NCBI GenBank assembly: GCA_013398955.1
Contig: VWPU01004565.1
Coordinates: 42,029 to 106,028, forward strand
Direction: 5' to 3'
Length of the DNA: 64,000 nt
Source: Callaeas wilsoni
Lineage: Eukaryota; Chordata; Aves; Passeriformes; Callaeidae
Part shown: one piece after another, positions 53,080 to 63,921 of the stretch
Numbering within the stretch: the first letter of the stretch is position 1
How the letters are laid out: each line of letters starts with the position of its first letter
Notes under the pieces: model-generated
Databases searched by the model: none
What the model was told of the DNA's origin: nothing
The model's input: only the letters and a program-made list of their open reading frames with translations
Made by a program: the position numbers and the translations under genes

Positions 53080-53264
53080 CGGCTGGGGATTTTAGGTGGG
53101 ATTTGGGGAAGAAATTTTCCCGGCTGTGAGGGTGGGGAGGCGCTGGCACAGGGTGCCCAGAGCAGCTGTGGGTGCCCTGGGTCCCCGGCAGTGTCCGAGG
53201 CCGGGCTGGACGGGCGTGGAGCAGCCTGGGACAGTGGCAGGTGTCCCCGCCATGGGCTGAAGGT
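53080..53264 (+). mobile_element. CR1 LINE 3'-end fragment
   Basis: GGGAAGAAATTTTCCCGGCTGTGAGGGTGGGGAGGCGCTGGCACAGGGTGCCCAGAGCAGCTGTGGGTGCCC, CAGTGTCCGAGGCCGGGCTGGACGGGCG and CAGGTGTCCCCGCCATGGGC match CR1 in plus orientation. Confidence 0.92.
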
Positions 53265-53290
53265 CCCCCCCCGCCGCCTCGGGAAACTGT

Positions 53291-53305
53291 CCACAAGGTG
53301 GCGCT
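53291..53305 (+). promoter_or_regulatory. CTCF-like motif
   Basis: CCACAAGGTGGCGCT closely matches the CTCF core (CCASYAGRKGGCRS; position 5 is A in place of C/T). It lies in about 135 bp between two oppositely oriented CR1 copies. Its orientation here is forward. Confidence 0.5.
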
Positions 53306-53399
53306 GCTCCCCCTGCTTTCCCCTCACGGAGCGGCGGGAAGCGGGAGAGCCCCGGGAGCGCGGAGCGAGCGCGGAGCCACGAACGGCTCGGGACGGAGG

Positions 53400-53705
53400 C
53401 GGCCTCAGGCATCATCCGGTCCCACCCCTGCCGTGGGCAGGGACACCTTCCGCAGCGCAGGTAATTCCAAATTGCCCTGGAACACGTTCAGGGACGGGGC
53501 AGCCACAGCTGCTGTGGGCAACCTGTGCCAGGGCCTCAGCACCCTCACGGCCAGGAACTGCTTCCCAATATCCCATCTAACCCTGCTCTCTGGCAGAGGG
53601 AAGCCACTCCCCCTTGTCCTGGCGTTCCATGCCTTGTCCAAAGTCTCTCTCCAGCCCTCCTGGAGCCCCTTTAGGCACTGGAAGGGGTCCCAAAGGCTCA
53701 CTAGA
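53400..53705 (-). mobile_element. CR1 LINE fragment (about 300 bp)
   Basis: CATCATCCGGTCCCACCCCTGCCGTGGGCAGGGACACCTTCCGC, GGAACACGTTCAGGGACGGGGCAGCCACAGCTGCTGTGGGCAACCTGTGCCAGGGCCTCAGCACCCTCACGGCCAGGAACTGCTTCCCAATATCCCATCTAACCC, TTGTCCAAAGTCTCTCTCCAGCCC and GGCACTGGAAGGGGTCC are the CR1 complement in order. One of the best-preserved copies, inverted with respect to 53080-53264. Confidence 0.95.
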
Positions 53706-53759
53706 GAGCTGCCACATCCCCCATCCCAGGCGCTCTGGGGAGGGGAACATCGGCCCTCT
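53706..53759. other. short spacer
   Basis: Short segment between a CR1 copy and an AT-rich island. No feature. Confidence 0.4.
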
Positions 53760-54400
53760 GAGACTGGAATGAAATATATGACAGATGGCTTAAAAAAACC
53801 TAAAAAAGCAATTATCAAAGGGGAAGGGTTTGGAACATGTCCTTTGAAATCCAAATTTGTTTAGCATTTTTAGCAGCTGAAATAATTTTCGGAGCATCTG
53901 ATGAGAGCTTTGAGTGCTTCCTTCCCTCCTCTCCCTCGCCAAGCCATCCGTTCGAAGGCTGCCACTGGCACAGCGAGTTCCCTGCTTTATTGCTGTTGGA
54001 ATTTTTCATTGGGGAATGGTGGAATGAGGGGATGAACTGAGATATTCCCGGCTGAATGTCCTTTTGAAATGTTCTGTGGTTTTGCAGAGGATGGAAGAAC
54101 TATACTCTGTGATTCTTCAAACGTAACTACATGGGAATGTGTCTCATTATAGCTTCCCTTCCTTCCTCACTATCTTCCGTTCTTCTGTTCTCCCTCCACC
54201 AAAAAAAAGGGAATTAATCATTCCACTTGTCCATTATCCATAGGAAGTACCAGATCACTGGAAAAATTATTGACATCCCGTACCTGAGGGGTGAGGAAGC
54301 ACCTTTTTATCACAGGCAGCTGCTTAACTGTCCTAATGTTTTGAAAGTGCTCCAAAACATTGCAGCTCCCCCAGGGAATGTGGATCATCGGGAATTAATT
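53760..54400. promoter_or_regulatory. candidate regulatory island, AT-rich
   Basis: AT-rich non-repetitive sequence: GAATGAAATATATGACAGATGG, AAAGCAATTATCAAAGG, GTTTAGCATTTTTAGCAGC, CTGAAATAATTTTCGG, GGGAATTAATCATTCC, AAAAATTATTGACATCCCG. A 121-codon plus-strand frame (54227-54592) crosses into GC-rich DNA. It begins with a fairly complex peptide but has no splice-site pair or family match, so I leave it uncalled. Confidence 0.35.
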
Positions 54401-55575
54401 GGTGTGTGGCCCCAAATAGCTCCCATCAAGGCAGATCCAGGTCGTGGAGAGGTTTTCCAGCCTCCCCACATAAGCCAGCCACAGGCAAGGGGGAACTTCC
54501 CTGCTCCACCTTCGCCCCGTGGGCAGCTGAAGGGGCGCAGCCCAACTCTCCCCCCGGGAACCTCTGGAGATGCCTCACATCCAATGGGATGAGTCTCAGA
54601 AAAGAGGATAACAAGGCCCTGGAGGAGATTAAAGTTCGCTCCTTCTGGTGTGAATCTGGAGGACAAACACCCTCTAATCCCGCTCCAAAGGGGAGATCCA
54701 AGGCCCTTAAGTCTCTTAAGCCGCGTTCGTTTGGGCTCAGCCGGGAGCTGCCCTCCGGCTCCGCAGCTCCTTCCCGCTGCCAGGCCGGGGGACAGCGGGG
54801 GCTCTCTGCCAGGAAGGGGGCACATCCCAGCAAGGGGGGGCTGAAAACCCCCAAATCCGGTTTTCTCCTTGGTTTCAAGTCAGTGGGACGGCAGCAAAGC
54901 CGTGCGCTTGCTTTGGTTGAGGGTCTCTCAGTCTCCAGGGATTCCCAGACCAGAACTGCGCTTAGGATCCAGCATCATCCCTGGAAAAACGTAACACACT
55001 CTTGGAGCAACTTCCCAGGTCTGAGACTTGTTTGCTTCTTTCATTAGGACTCTGATGGAGGCAAATCCCAGGTTTCCTACGATGGAGCTGTGAAATAAAG
55101 CTGATTTAATCAAGGAGACTCAGTCAGGGATACAGAGTGGGGAGTGTGGGGATGAGTTTGGGAACACGCTAAATCTTTGTGGATTTTGGGGGGTAACCGA
55201 GAACTGACTCACCCTGAGGGGCATGAGGTTCTCATTCCAAGTTTTCATGCCCATTCCCAGGATTTCCACCAGAAATTCCACAATTTTCACCCACTAGAGA
55301 CTGCTGAGGTGCAGTGAGCATCACCCAAAGACCCCTCCCTGTCCCAGGGACTCCAGCGTCTCCTGGAAATGGTCCCAGATGGGCTGGAAAAGCAGCAGTT
55401 TTCCTCTGGAAGAGGAAGCACCAGGCTGCAAATTGGGGCGCCCAGTGAGAAAGCTGGAAGGCGCTGCCAGGTGTGCGGCTTCCTACCTGGAACAGGGACA
55501 CCAGGCTGGAAAATAAATGCGGGAAGGGAGCAAATCCGCGGGATGGAGGCACTGCCAGCGATCGGGGCTAAGTGA
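54401..55575. other. mixed GC-rich spacer
   Basis: No gene, RNA or repeat is supported. Confidence 0.45.
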
Positions 55576-55650
55576 GCGCGGGGAGCTGAAGCATGGTTAA
55601 TGTAATTACACATCCACTTCTTGTGATGCACGAGCAGGCGAAGCAGCACT
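55576..55650. promoter_or_regulatory. small AT-rich patch
   Basis: GCATGGTTAATGTAATTACACATCC has an inverted TAATGTAATTA-like core in otherwise GC-rich DNA. Too short to interpret firmly. Confidence 0.22.
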
Positions 55651-56630
55651 AATCCCCAATCCGATACCTGCAGGGAGGACGATCGGGAACAGCTGTTTGG
55701 ACAACACGGAACGAACCGCACGCGCTCCGGTTCCGCAGGCTCCGGCACAGCCAGCGCCCGGCCGCTCCCTCCGCACCGGTTGTACGAATTAAATACTGCT
55801 CCACGAGCAACGACAGGGCTTTCTCCCAGAAATCCTGCTGCCAGCTCGCTCAGGGGCACGGTAACGGCGTGGCCGGTGCTGGAGAGGACTTCTCCGTGAT
55901 TTCCCAAAGTCATTTCAGGTTTGGCTCCCTGGGTCGGGTGGCACAAGGGGGAACACAAAGCCTCGAGCCCAGAGGGTGCTCTGGATGCGAGGGGGGGATT
56001 GTTGGGGGATTTGGGAGTTACTGAATAAGAGGGACAGTCCTGGACGGAGCTCCTCTGCCCTTGGATTGCTTCAGGAATGTCCTGCTCCCTGCCAGCACCC
56101 ACGGAGCACATTTAATGCCAGAGCCTCTAAGCTCTTTACCACCACATTACAGTGCTTTAATAACCTGGATTTTATTTACACCTCGTTCCCGGGTCTGGAA
56201 TGCTTATCCTACCTTCCGCAGAATAATCAGGGTGACTCCCGGCGTGTCCCAGTGCACACTGCCTCCAGGCCCTGTCCCGTGTCTGCTCCCACTTCCACGT
56301 GTGTCTCTTCGTGTCCATGAGGGAAACAGTAGAAAAATAAAATATTTGCACACGTCCACCTAAAGCCAGCTTTCCCAAAAGCACCGCCATGGATAACACA
56401 CTCCCAGGAGCCGATTTTGGAAAGTGCCTTTCAGCCCCGAAAACAGTCAGTGGCCCTTTAAAATACAGATTTATCAGGTATGGCACAGCGTCCCCCAGGA
56501 TCCACTGCCCCAGCCAACAGCTTCCTGGGAAGCCTGGGAAGATTTTCCAAAGGGTTTTCAATGCCTGGCCTTGTTCCAAGTGGAGGACTCTGGGTGAGCA
56601 GCAGCTCGAACCAAATGGTTTGGAATTCAT
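55651..56630. other. mixed spacer
   Basis: Mixed sequence. A 274-codon minus-strand frame (55287-56111) has no recognised domain. No feature is supported. Confidence 0.42.
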
Positions 56631-56765
56631 AAAATTACGGTGTATATATGGGGTAATAAGGTGTCTCTATATAGTTATATATAATGTTAAAAATATTATG
56701 AAGTTATGTAGAATAAAATTAGAGGTATTATGAAATTATATTTATTATAACATTATTAAATGGGT
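56631..56765. repeat. AT-rich degenerate low-complexity patch
   Basis: TATATATGGGG, CTATATAGTTATATATAATG and recurring ATTATGAA(G/A)TTAT words form a degenerate AT repeat of about 130 bp in mixed-composition DNA. Possibly a decayed microsatellite. Confidence 0.65.
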
Positions 56766-57171
56766 CTTTTTCCACCGGGAAATGGTGGATATAGATCAGG
56801 GAAGCGTCAGCCCTGGGAGAAATCCGAGTGACGTTTGGTTTTCAGCAGAGTGCAGCTAAAGCTGAACAGAGCCACGGCCGCAGAAACAATTCTGAGGGAA
56901 TGATTTCCCAACTCCTGGCCAATGGGCCTGTTGGTGTGCGTGTCCTGCTTTCAGGAATTAATGTGTCCCCTCCTCAGCCACCTACTGCTGCTCGCTTTGT
57001 TAATGGCATTCTGGACACCATTCCCGAGGGCAGCGAGGGAAGGGAAACCTGGCCTCTGTCTGCATGGCAGTGATTGCGAGGCTCAGGCCCGGCTCCTCCT
57101 CAGGCTGGGCTGCAAATGAACAGAATTCGTGTCTGCTGCCCATAAGGAATCAGGTAAGGCTCTGTTTTCAC
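56766..57171. other. mixed spacer
   Basis: No feature seen. Confidence 0.42.
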
Positions 57172-57352
57172 GGGATCGTGGAATCCCAGAATGGTTTGGG
57201 CTGGAAGGGATTTAAGGATCACCCAGTGACACCCCTGCCACGGCAGGGACACCTTCCACTGTGCCAGGCTGCTCCAAGCCCCGTCCAGCCTGGCCTTGGG
57301 CACTGCCAGGGATGGGGCACCACAGCTGCTCTGGGCAGCCTGGCGCAGATCC
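57172..57352 (-). mobile_element. CR1 LINE 3'-end fragment
   Basis: GGGATCGTGGAATCCCAGAATGGTTTGGGCTGGAAGGGATTTAAGGATCACCCAGTG, GGCAGGGACACCTTCCACTGTGCCAGGCTGCTCCAAGCCCCGTCCAGCC, TGCCAGGGATGGGGCACCACAGCTGCTCTGGGCAGCCTGG is a well-preserved CR1 end in minus orientation. Confidence 0.96.
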
Positions 57353-57419
57353 CATGGGATCCGGGGCTGGGCCCCCTCTGGAAATGACACCTCCGTTTGT
57401 ACTTTACACACGTGACTCC
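57353..57419. other. short spacer
   Basis: No feature. Confidence 0.4.
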
Positions 57420-57690
57420 CCAGTCCCAACATTCCAGCTCAAATAATGATTCCCATTAAAGCAGCGACAGCGCTGCCGGATAATGTGCGGAGGATAAAGG
57501 AGGCATTTAGAGGATGGAAAACTAATTGGTTTAGGAATCAAATTTGAAAAATGCAACATCTTCCTGGAGCAGTGGGAGTGCAAACCCTCCGCCTCTAATG
57601 AGCTGCCTCCAAAGGAGGCGGATGTGTCATATTTCTCTGGATGAGCTTGCATTAGGAAGCTGCTGAGATGGGAATAGTCATTACCTGCTT
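57420..57690. promoter_or_regulatory. candidate conserved non-coding element
   Basis: Non-repetitive island: CAAATAATGATTCCCATTAAAGCAG, GATAATGTGCGG, GAAAACTAATTGGTTTAGG, GCCTCTAATGAGCTGCC and GAATAGTCATTACCTGC. Resembles other islands in the window, including the CATTACCTG word also seen at 34964-34972. Confidence 0.42.
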
Positions 57691-59420
57691 CCCACAAAAC
57701 CATTGGCTCCTCCGGAGTAAGGGACGCGATCCGCGGGGCTCGGGGAGGGCGTGGTGCGAGCAGGGCCTGGAGCAGCCATCGCCGCCTGCAGGTGCTGCAA
57801 TGGCTCTTCAGGAACCGCCCACGATGGGTATTAAAGGAATTTGGGAACCTCTCGGTCCTGATGGCTCAGATCACATTTCTGATGAGGCTCATTTACTGGG
57901 GCAAACATCTTTCCCTCATTATTCCTCTGGAGTTCCGAGTACGTGCCGTGGCTTCGGGGGGAGCGCACGAGGTGACATCCGCAGCCGGGATGCCCTGGAT
58001 GTGCCCGTGGGAGCAGCCTGCCGTGCCAGCAGCCATCCCAGCCCTTGGGAAGGGAGCTGGGAGCCGCAGCCGTGTGTGTAGGATCAATTTACGTGGGAAA
58101 TAGATTCCTTTGGGATCCTGCCTATGGGTATTTTTTGTTACCTTTCCTTACCCAAAGCCCTGGGAAGCCAGTTCAAGACTGCACAATGGTGACCTTGGAA
58201 AAGCACGATGGAATGTGCAGGGATTATATCTTTCCAGCTGTGTGCCAGTCAGCAGCCACCTTTCATCCACAGGCAGTGGGCTGGGTGGTCACTGAAAATA
58301 TTCCGTTCCACACCATTCCTGTTGGCAGCCATGGCCACCGAAGGGCAGGGAGCAGCTGCCAGGTGGTTTGGAGCGTTTGGGAAGCTGCTCCTTTCTCTCC
58401 CTCGCCGGTCAGGGGGACGGGAGCTCCATCTCCCAAGCAGAGCACACAGGTCCCTCTTGGGCCATCAGGCAGCTGCAGCTGGAGCAGCACTTGGAAAGGT
58501 CAGAGGAATACATTAAACTGCCTCCCGGCCACCTCAGCAGATGCCGCTGGCTCTTCCGTGGCCGGAACCTCGGGCAAAGCTGTCCTGGCAGCCACGGCCC
58601 CTCGGCTCGGCCTCCCTGGGGCTGCCAGGCGTCACCTTCCTGAGGCACAGGGAAAACCAGGCATTTGGCTGCGGGGCCTCAGGAAAAGGGATGGGGAACA
58701 GGCCAACAGCGAGGGTCAGTTATGGGACAGCACCCGGACATGACAGTGCCATATATCTGGGGCAAAACTCTGGTTTGGGAGTGTTAATCCCACACTTTGG
58801 ATTTCTTTTGGAACTCTTGTCAGTTTGGGTTCGAGCCTCAGTGGTTGAGCCCCAGAAATCCTGGTGGTCATTCCCAGCATGGAATGGAGCCTGTGCTCGG
58901 GGGGACAGCCTGTGCTGGAGTTCCAAAAAAAGCACCTGAGGAGGGGCAGACCCTTCCTGGGACATCCCAGGAGCTGCTGGGGGTACTGGTGGAAGAGCCC
59001 GTTGCACATGCCGGGGGGGGCAGAAAGGCAGCTCTGGATTAAAGGAAAATACTCCTTTAATCGGAAGAATTAAGGTACAAGAGCTTCCAGCCCCGAGTGT
59101 GCAGCCTCACTGGATTCTCCGCAGTGCCGAGGGCTGAGGGAGAGCAGAATGTGGCCAGTGGCTGGAAGAGATAAGCCCTGCACGCTCCCGACTGCCGAAC
59201 AGGGGTGATTAGGTGATATTCCCGCTGATAAGGGGCCCTCCCCGTTATCAGCAGCAAAGGCAGGTGTTCCCAGTGTTCGTGTTTGCAGTGGAACACGGTG
59301 CGTGGAAATCGATACTACGGTGAAGTTGTTGTTCCCTACGGGGAATGGAAATGGGTCTGTGAGGCTCCTGGGCCCTGGGATGGTGGAGCTGAGCGAGGAG
59401 CTCTGACGATGCCTCAGAGA
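57691..59420. other. GC-rich non-coding spacer
   Basis: Several overlapping frames up to 232 codons without recognised domains. The frame at 57668-58081 contains no splice context. No feature is supported. Confidence 0.45.
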
Positions 59421-59546
59421 GTCACGGAGCGGCTTGGCTTGGAAGGGATTTTAGGGATCGTCTGGTTCCGCCCTGCCATGGGCAGGAACACCTTCCACTA
59501 GCCCAGGTGGCTCCAAGCCCCATCCAAGCTGGCCTTGGACACACTG
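59421..59546 (-). mobile_element. CR1 LINE 3'-end fragment
   Basis: GTCACGGAGCGGCTTGGCTTGGAAGGGATTTTAGGGATCGTCTGGTTCCGCCC, GGGCAGGAACACCTTCCACTAGCCCAGGTGGCTCCAAGCCCCATCCAAGCTGGCCTTGGACAC is the complement of the CR1 terminus. Confidence 0.94.
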
Positions 59547-60166
59547 AACACAAGCTGGACGCCAAGTCGGAGCCCAGCAGCAGGAAAAGGCTCCCGGGAT
59601 GGGGAGCAGCCTGCAAAGGTGTCCATGGCCATTCCCGGGCCCGGGAAGCGCTGGGTGGGGCCTGGGGCCATCCCCACGGGCCCTGAACCCCGTGGCTCTT
59701 TGTGCCAGCCCTCCCAGCTCCACGTGTTTACATTTCTTCTGCTTAATATTTCTGCAATCTTCTCTGGCATCATCCACTCGAATTTTTCTCCTCCCACTTC
59801 ACACCTCGGCGGAGCCTTCTGGTCCCGCAGCAGATGCATTGTGAAGCTTCTCCTTCTCCGGCGCCTGCATATGCTCCATTAAAAGTGTTTGTTTCTTTGA
59901 GCAGCTCCGAGTTGGGATGTGACAAAAAAAAAACCCTCCCAACTTTTTTGGCCTGGGCTCGGCAGCCCCCGGCCCCGCGCCGAGGAGCTCCAGGCGCGGG
60001 GTCCCCGTGTCACCCGCCCGCTCCGTGCCAGCGATTTCCCTGTCCTCGCGCCGGTGCCTCCGACGCGCACTGGCACCCAAAGATAGAAATTGGGCTCTTG
60101 CATCCCCTGCACAGCAAGAACATGGTGGGAGGTGCCAACTGGGAGCACAGGAACCGGGATCGAGCC
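59547..60166. other. GC-rich spacer, CpG-richer at 59940-60070
   Basis: CpG frequency is raised at 59940-60070 (CCCGCGCCGAGGAGC, GTCCTCGCGCCGG, CCGACGCGCAC). No exon is convincing. Confidence 0.35.
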
Positions 60167-60180
60167 GTTGCCTAGTGATG
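60167..60180 (+). promoter_or_regulatory. RFX X-box-like motif
   Basis: GTTGCCTAGTGATG has a perfect first half-site (GTTGCC) and a degenerate second half (AGTGAT). It sits about 100 bp from the CpG-richer segment at 59940-60070. Confidence 0.3.
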
Positions 60181-61310
60181 GGAAGCGCGGGCAGGCTGGC
60201 ATTTCCCGCGGCGGGAACAGCAGCCCCCACCTGGCACGGGCACAGGGTGCTCCGAGGGGAGAGGGCGCGCGGAGGTCACCCACAGCCCGGCCGGCATCGG
60301 CCCTGCGGGAAACTGAGGCACGGGTGGCCGCAGATCCCGCCTCTCCTCAGGCATGCCTGGTGCCCGCAGGGCTGCAGGGAGCGCCGCCGCTTCCTGCGAG
60401 CGCGCCCTGGGAACACATCCCCGAATATCCCAGCGCGAGCCCTGGGGAACCTGGCCCAGCTCTGCTCCAGACACCCTGCACAGAGCCGGCAGAATTCCTG
60501 CTGGATTAATAGCCCCGTGCACGGATTTTTATGGAATGGCTCTGGACACAGCTGCCAGCCGTAAAATGCCTCAGCCTGTACTCTTATTCCTGTTGGAAAA
60601 GGTGTTTGGTTACAAGTCCTACAAATGTGGGAATTTAAAAGTAAGTGTCCTGCAAGGCTTAACACCTTTGGGAGTTTAACTCCCATGAAGCACATCCCCA
60701 GTTATGGAATTCCACGTCCTTCACAAAAGCAGTATTCCACTGTATTTCAGGGTGCTTCCCGTCGGGAAACCGTGCCCTTGTCCCCTCTTTGCCGTGGGCA
60801 GGGGTGCCAAGGGAGGGTGTCCTGTCCTGCGTGGCTCTGAGTAGGAATTTCCATTTTTTCCCGTTTCAGTCTGGAATTACGCCTGGCAAAACGCTGCCCT
60901 TCTCCCGGAGGCCAGCAAACGGTCACTGACTGGAGGTAGCTCTTTGGGGCCCTGCATTCCGGGGGTTCTCCGGCAGCAGGGAGCGGGGCAAGAGCCCCTC
61001 ATCCTTCCAGCCAGTGGGAATTGCTGCGGAGCGTGGTCTCCACTTGATCCCTCTGGAGCCCAGGGCTGGTCTCCCTCCCTGAGCCCATCCAGCACCAGAT
61101 CCCAGGGATCTGCAGCACCAGCTTTTCCTGCGGGGGCTGCCCTGTCCCTTCCCAGCTCCACAATTACCAGTTTGGGTAATAGTCCCTCAATATTAAAGCA
61201 ATTCCCAAACATACGGAAGGACTCCGCTTAGAACGTGAAGAGCGGTGAAATACTCAGGCTGACACTCAGTACATCCAAGCCGAGGATCTATTCCCACCCC
61301 TCAGCACGGG
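60181..61310. other. mixed spacer
   Basis: No gene, RNA or repeat is supported. Confidence 0.45.
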
Positions 61311-61640
61311 ATGAGATCCCTCAGAGCTCGTGCAGCACCTTCGCCGTGTGCGGCGTGCCGGTGCCCGGTGTTCCGGTGCCGTTTTCCCGCGTGCCCGGAG
61401 CGGCCACAGGTGCTCCCGGCAGGGAAGCGTCACCTGCCCGCGGCTTCCAGGGCCCCGAGGGGCCGAGGGAGGGGCGGGAGGCCCAGCGTGCCACTTGCCA
61501 GCTGGCTGGGATCCTCCTTGTCGCTGAAAGTCATCGTGCCCCCCGCCGTTCCCAAGTTTCGCATCCCATTTTTCCGCTGTCTGGCGTGAAAAATGCGGCT
61601 GCCGCGGATCCTCCCCCGGCAGGTACCGCTGTCGAACATG
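61311..61640. other. CpG-richer spacer
   Basis: CpG density is raised (CGCCGTGTGCGGCGTGCCGG, CCCGCGTGCCCGGAGCGG, GCCGCGGATCC). Possible small CpG island, low confidence. Confidence 0.3.
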
Positions 61641-61880
61641 TTGCCTTCACAACATGACACGGAGTCTAAAAACTCACAGAGAGACTAATTACTGCAGGAA
61701 AATTCCAGGCCGAGCCCGGTTTCCCGGAGCTGGAGCTGACAGCCCGGCCCCGGCCCCGGCTGCTGCGGGCAGCTCTCCCGGGAGGGGCTGTCACCCTGTC
61801 CTGCTCCGGCTCCCGTCCCCGGCATCCCAGCGGGATGAGCCCGCAGGAACGCCATCCAGCAGCACCTAAGCCGAGCCTAA
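61641..61880. other. GC-rich spacer
   Basis: No feature seen. Confidence 0.4.
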
Positions 61881-62240
61881 AACACTCCAAATTAAAACCT
61901 GTCAGCCCTGCAGCTAAGAGCTGCCATCCCTTCTCTCTGCTTCCCAGCCTTCCCAGAAATAATATCAATTCCTATAGAAAAATGGGATTCAATTCATGCC
62001 TCAATAGCTACAAATAATCCTCTGCCTGTAGGATTCTGTCTGGAAGCAAATATTGAGGGATAATTGATCTGGAAGCCGCGGTGGGGCTGAGGAATCAGCT
62101 GGCATTTACCTGGGGGTGTGTAAGAAATGCAGTCCAGAGCATTTGTAGCTGGATAATTCAAGTGTCCCTGGAATCAGGGAATAATGCCACAGGAATTCCT
62201 CTAAAAAGCCTTTTTGCCCAGGAAAATTAACCTGGGAAAG
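61881..62240. promoter_or_regulatory. candidate AT-rich regulatory island (weak)
   Basis: Includes CTCCAAATTAAAACC, AGAAATAATATCAATTCC, GCAAATATTGAGGGATAATTGATC and GCTGGATAATTCAAG. Non-repetitive, but motif density is lower than in the stronger islands. Confidence 0.3.
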
Positions 62241-62465
62241 CACATTGTTTTCCATGAACTACGGAGCTGTGCAAGTGGAGTCGTTGTATGCTCTGAGCAG
62301 AACTGAGGAGGAAAAACACCTTTACTCCCCTTGGAGATGCTGGGAAAGTGTAAAAGCTTTAAATTCCGACGGTCAGGAATGGGGGAATTTCACCAAAATG
62401 CCATTGTTTTTCTCTGTTTTTTTTCCATCGACATTATAAAGTGGTAAACACAGAAACCACCTCGA
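62241..62465. other. mixed spacer
   Basis: No feature seen. Confidence 0.4.
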
Positions 62466-62503
62466 TTTTCCTTTTCCTTCTCCTTTTCCTTTTCCTTTTC
62501 CTG
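62466..62503. repeat. TTTTCC hexanucleotide pyrimidine tract
   Basis: About six TTTTCC units with one TTCTCC variant form an uninterrupted pyrimidine strand. Followed by an AT-rich segment (ATATTAATAAAGATAATAAATAAAAAATC). Confidence 0.88.
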
Positions 62504-63339
62504 ATGAGTTCCTCAGCGAGCTAATCTTGATATTAATAAAGATAATAAATAAAAAATCAAAACCTACGGATTTCAGCCCTGGGATGGAGACTTTGCAGCA
62601 CCTTCTCCATCCCTGGCACTCTGACACTTTGGTTCCTTGACTTTTCCTGCCTCAAGGATCAGCTCCGGGAGTTCCTCGGGCTCGTCCCATCATCAGGTGA
62701 GCACAGGAGGAATCGGAGCCCGGCGTGGAAAGTGTGGAAAGCCGGGCTGGGGTTCCTGGTCGGAGTGGGGTTAATTCCGCACATGTTTGGTGATTGAAAT
62801 GTGGTTTTTCAGGAGAAAAGGCCTTTTAGTGTCCCGTGTGTGCTGTCAAGCCTTTGGAATTCAGGGAATAACTCCGATTTGGGGGAACACGTGGCAGGAG
62901 CTCAGGAAATCCATGGAAGCTGAATTTTGGTGCCTGGGAAGCTCTACCACCTCCTGCTCTCTAATTTCAAGTTTTTCAATTCGGAGCTTTCCCACATGGG
63001 ACATTCCAAGGGGGAGACACCACTTGGAGTTAGAACCGAGGCAGCCCCGGAGACAAACGGGATTAATGGGATAATCCTGGGGACGGGAAGCAGCTCCTGC
63101 CATTCCCGGCTCTCCAAGGGCCGTGCTCCCCACCGGCTGCAGCTTCCGTGTGCAGTCCAGGGATGTGAGATTTGAAACCCTCGGTCACGGGGGCTGGCCT
63201 GGGTTCATTTCATCCCACATCACCTCACGGCTTTGATTAGGGAATTTTGGTGGAGCCACCTGTGTACAGCCTCACCTTTCCCAAATATATTCCCTAAATG
63301 TCCTCCCTAAATGTACACACACTCACACAGAGCTCCCAG
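62504..63339. other. mixed spacer
   Basis: No gene, RNA or recognised repeat, apart from the AT-rich run at 62525-62565. Confidence 0.42.
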
Positions 63340-63560
63340 TAATATCCTTAACTTAATCATGTCCTAATTATTCAATGATCAGGCCTTGTTAAAGGGGCAT
63401 AACGGAGCTCCCGATTCGCACCTGCATTCCCATCCAAGCTGCCAACACGTGCGGGGGGCACCTGAAGAATTTCGGGATAAATTCCCTAGGGTGGTACAGA
63501 CGGACACCACGGGAAGGATCCATTTTAATTTAATTAAAACTCAGGTTTCGGGTAAGTTAT
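63340..63560. promoter_or_regulatory. weak AT-rich island
   Basis: CCAGTAATATCCTTAACTTAATCATGTCCTAATTATTCAATGATC and CATTTTAATTTAATTAAAAC lie in mixed DNA, followed by an A-rich run at 63570-63582. Weak. Confidence 0.28.
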
Positions 63561-63782
63561 ATATGGGAAAAAAAAAAAAACACCACAAAAAAACCAGGAA
63601 CCCCCACACGTCTGTGGGAGACGCCCCCAGGTCTCCACGGCCAGGGTCTCCTGGTTGTAACTCAGTTTCCAAGGGACCGAGGTGTTTTTCCCGTTTTCCT
63701 GCAGGGAACAGCGAGGCGCAGGGAGCTGCGGCCGCCCTTCCCTGGCACCGGGGCTGCGGGATGGAGCGAGCCGCTGCCCCCC

Positions 63783-63895
63783 CGCGTGTCCCGGAGCGTG
63801 TCCCGCGTGTCCCGCGTGTCCCAGAGCGTGTCCCGGAGCGCGTCTCGCGTGTTCCGCGTGTCCCGGAGCGCGTCCCGGAGCGCGTCCGTCCCGGC
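63783..63895. repeat. 9-10-bp CpG-rich tandem repeat
   Basis: Alternating CCGCGTGTC and CCGGAGCGTG/CGCGTC units, about a dozen, fill 110 bp. On the minus strand this encodes runs such as DTRDTR or SGTRSGTR, which is repeat translation and not a protein. Confidence 0.9.
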
Positions 63896-63921
63896 CCCCG
63901 CGCGGCTCCGCCGGTCCCGCG

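Noticed and set aside
54227..54592. 121-residue plus-strand ORF with a fairly complex N-terminal half
   Set aside because: No splice pair, no recognised family, and the second half is low-complexity GC-rich sequence. A chance frame is more likely.
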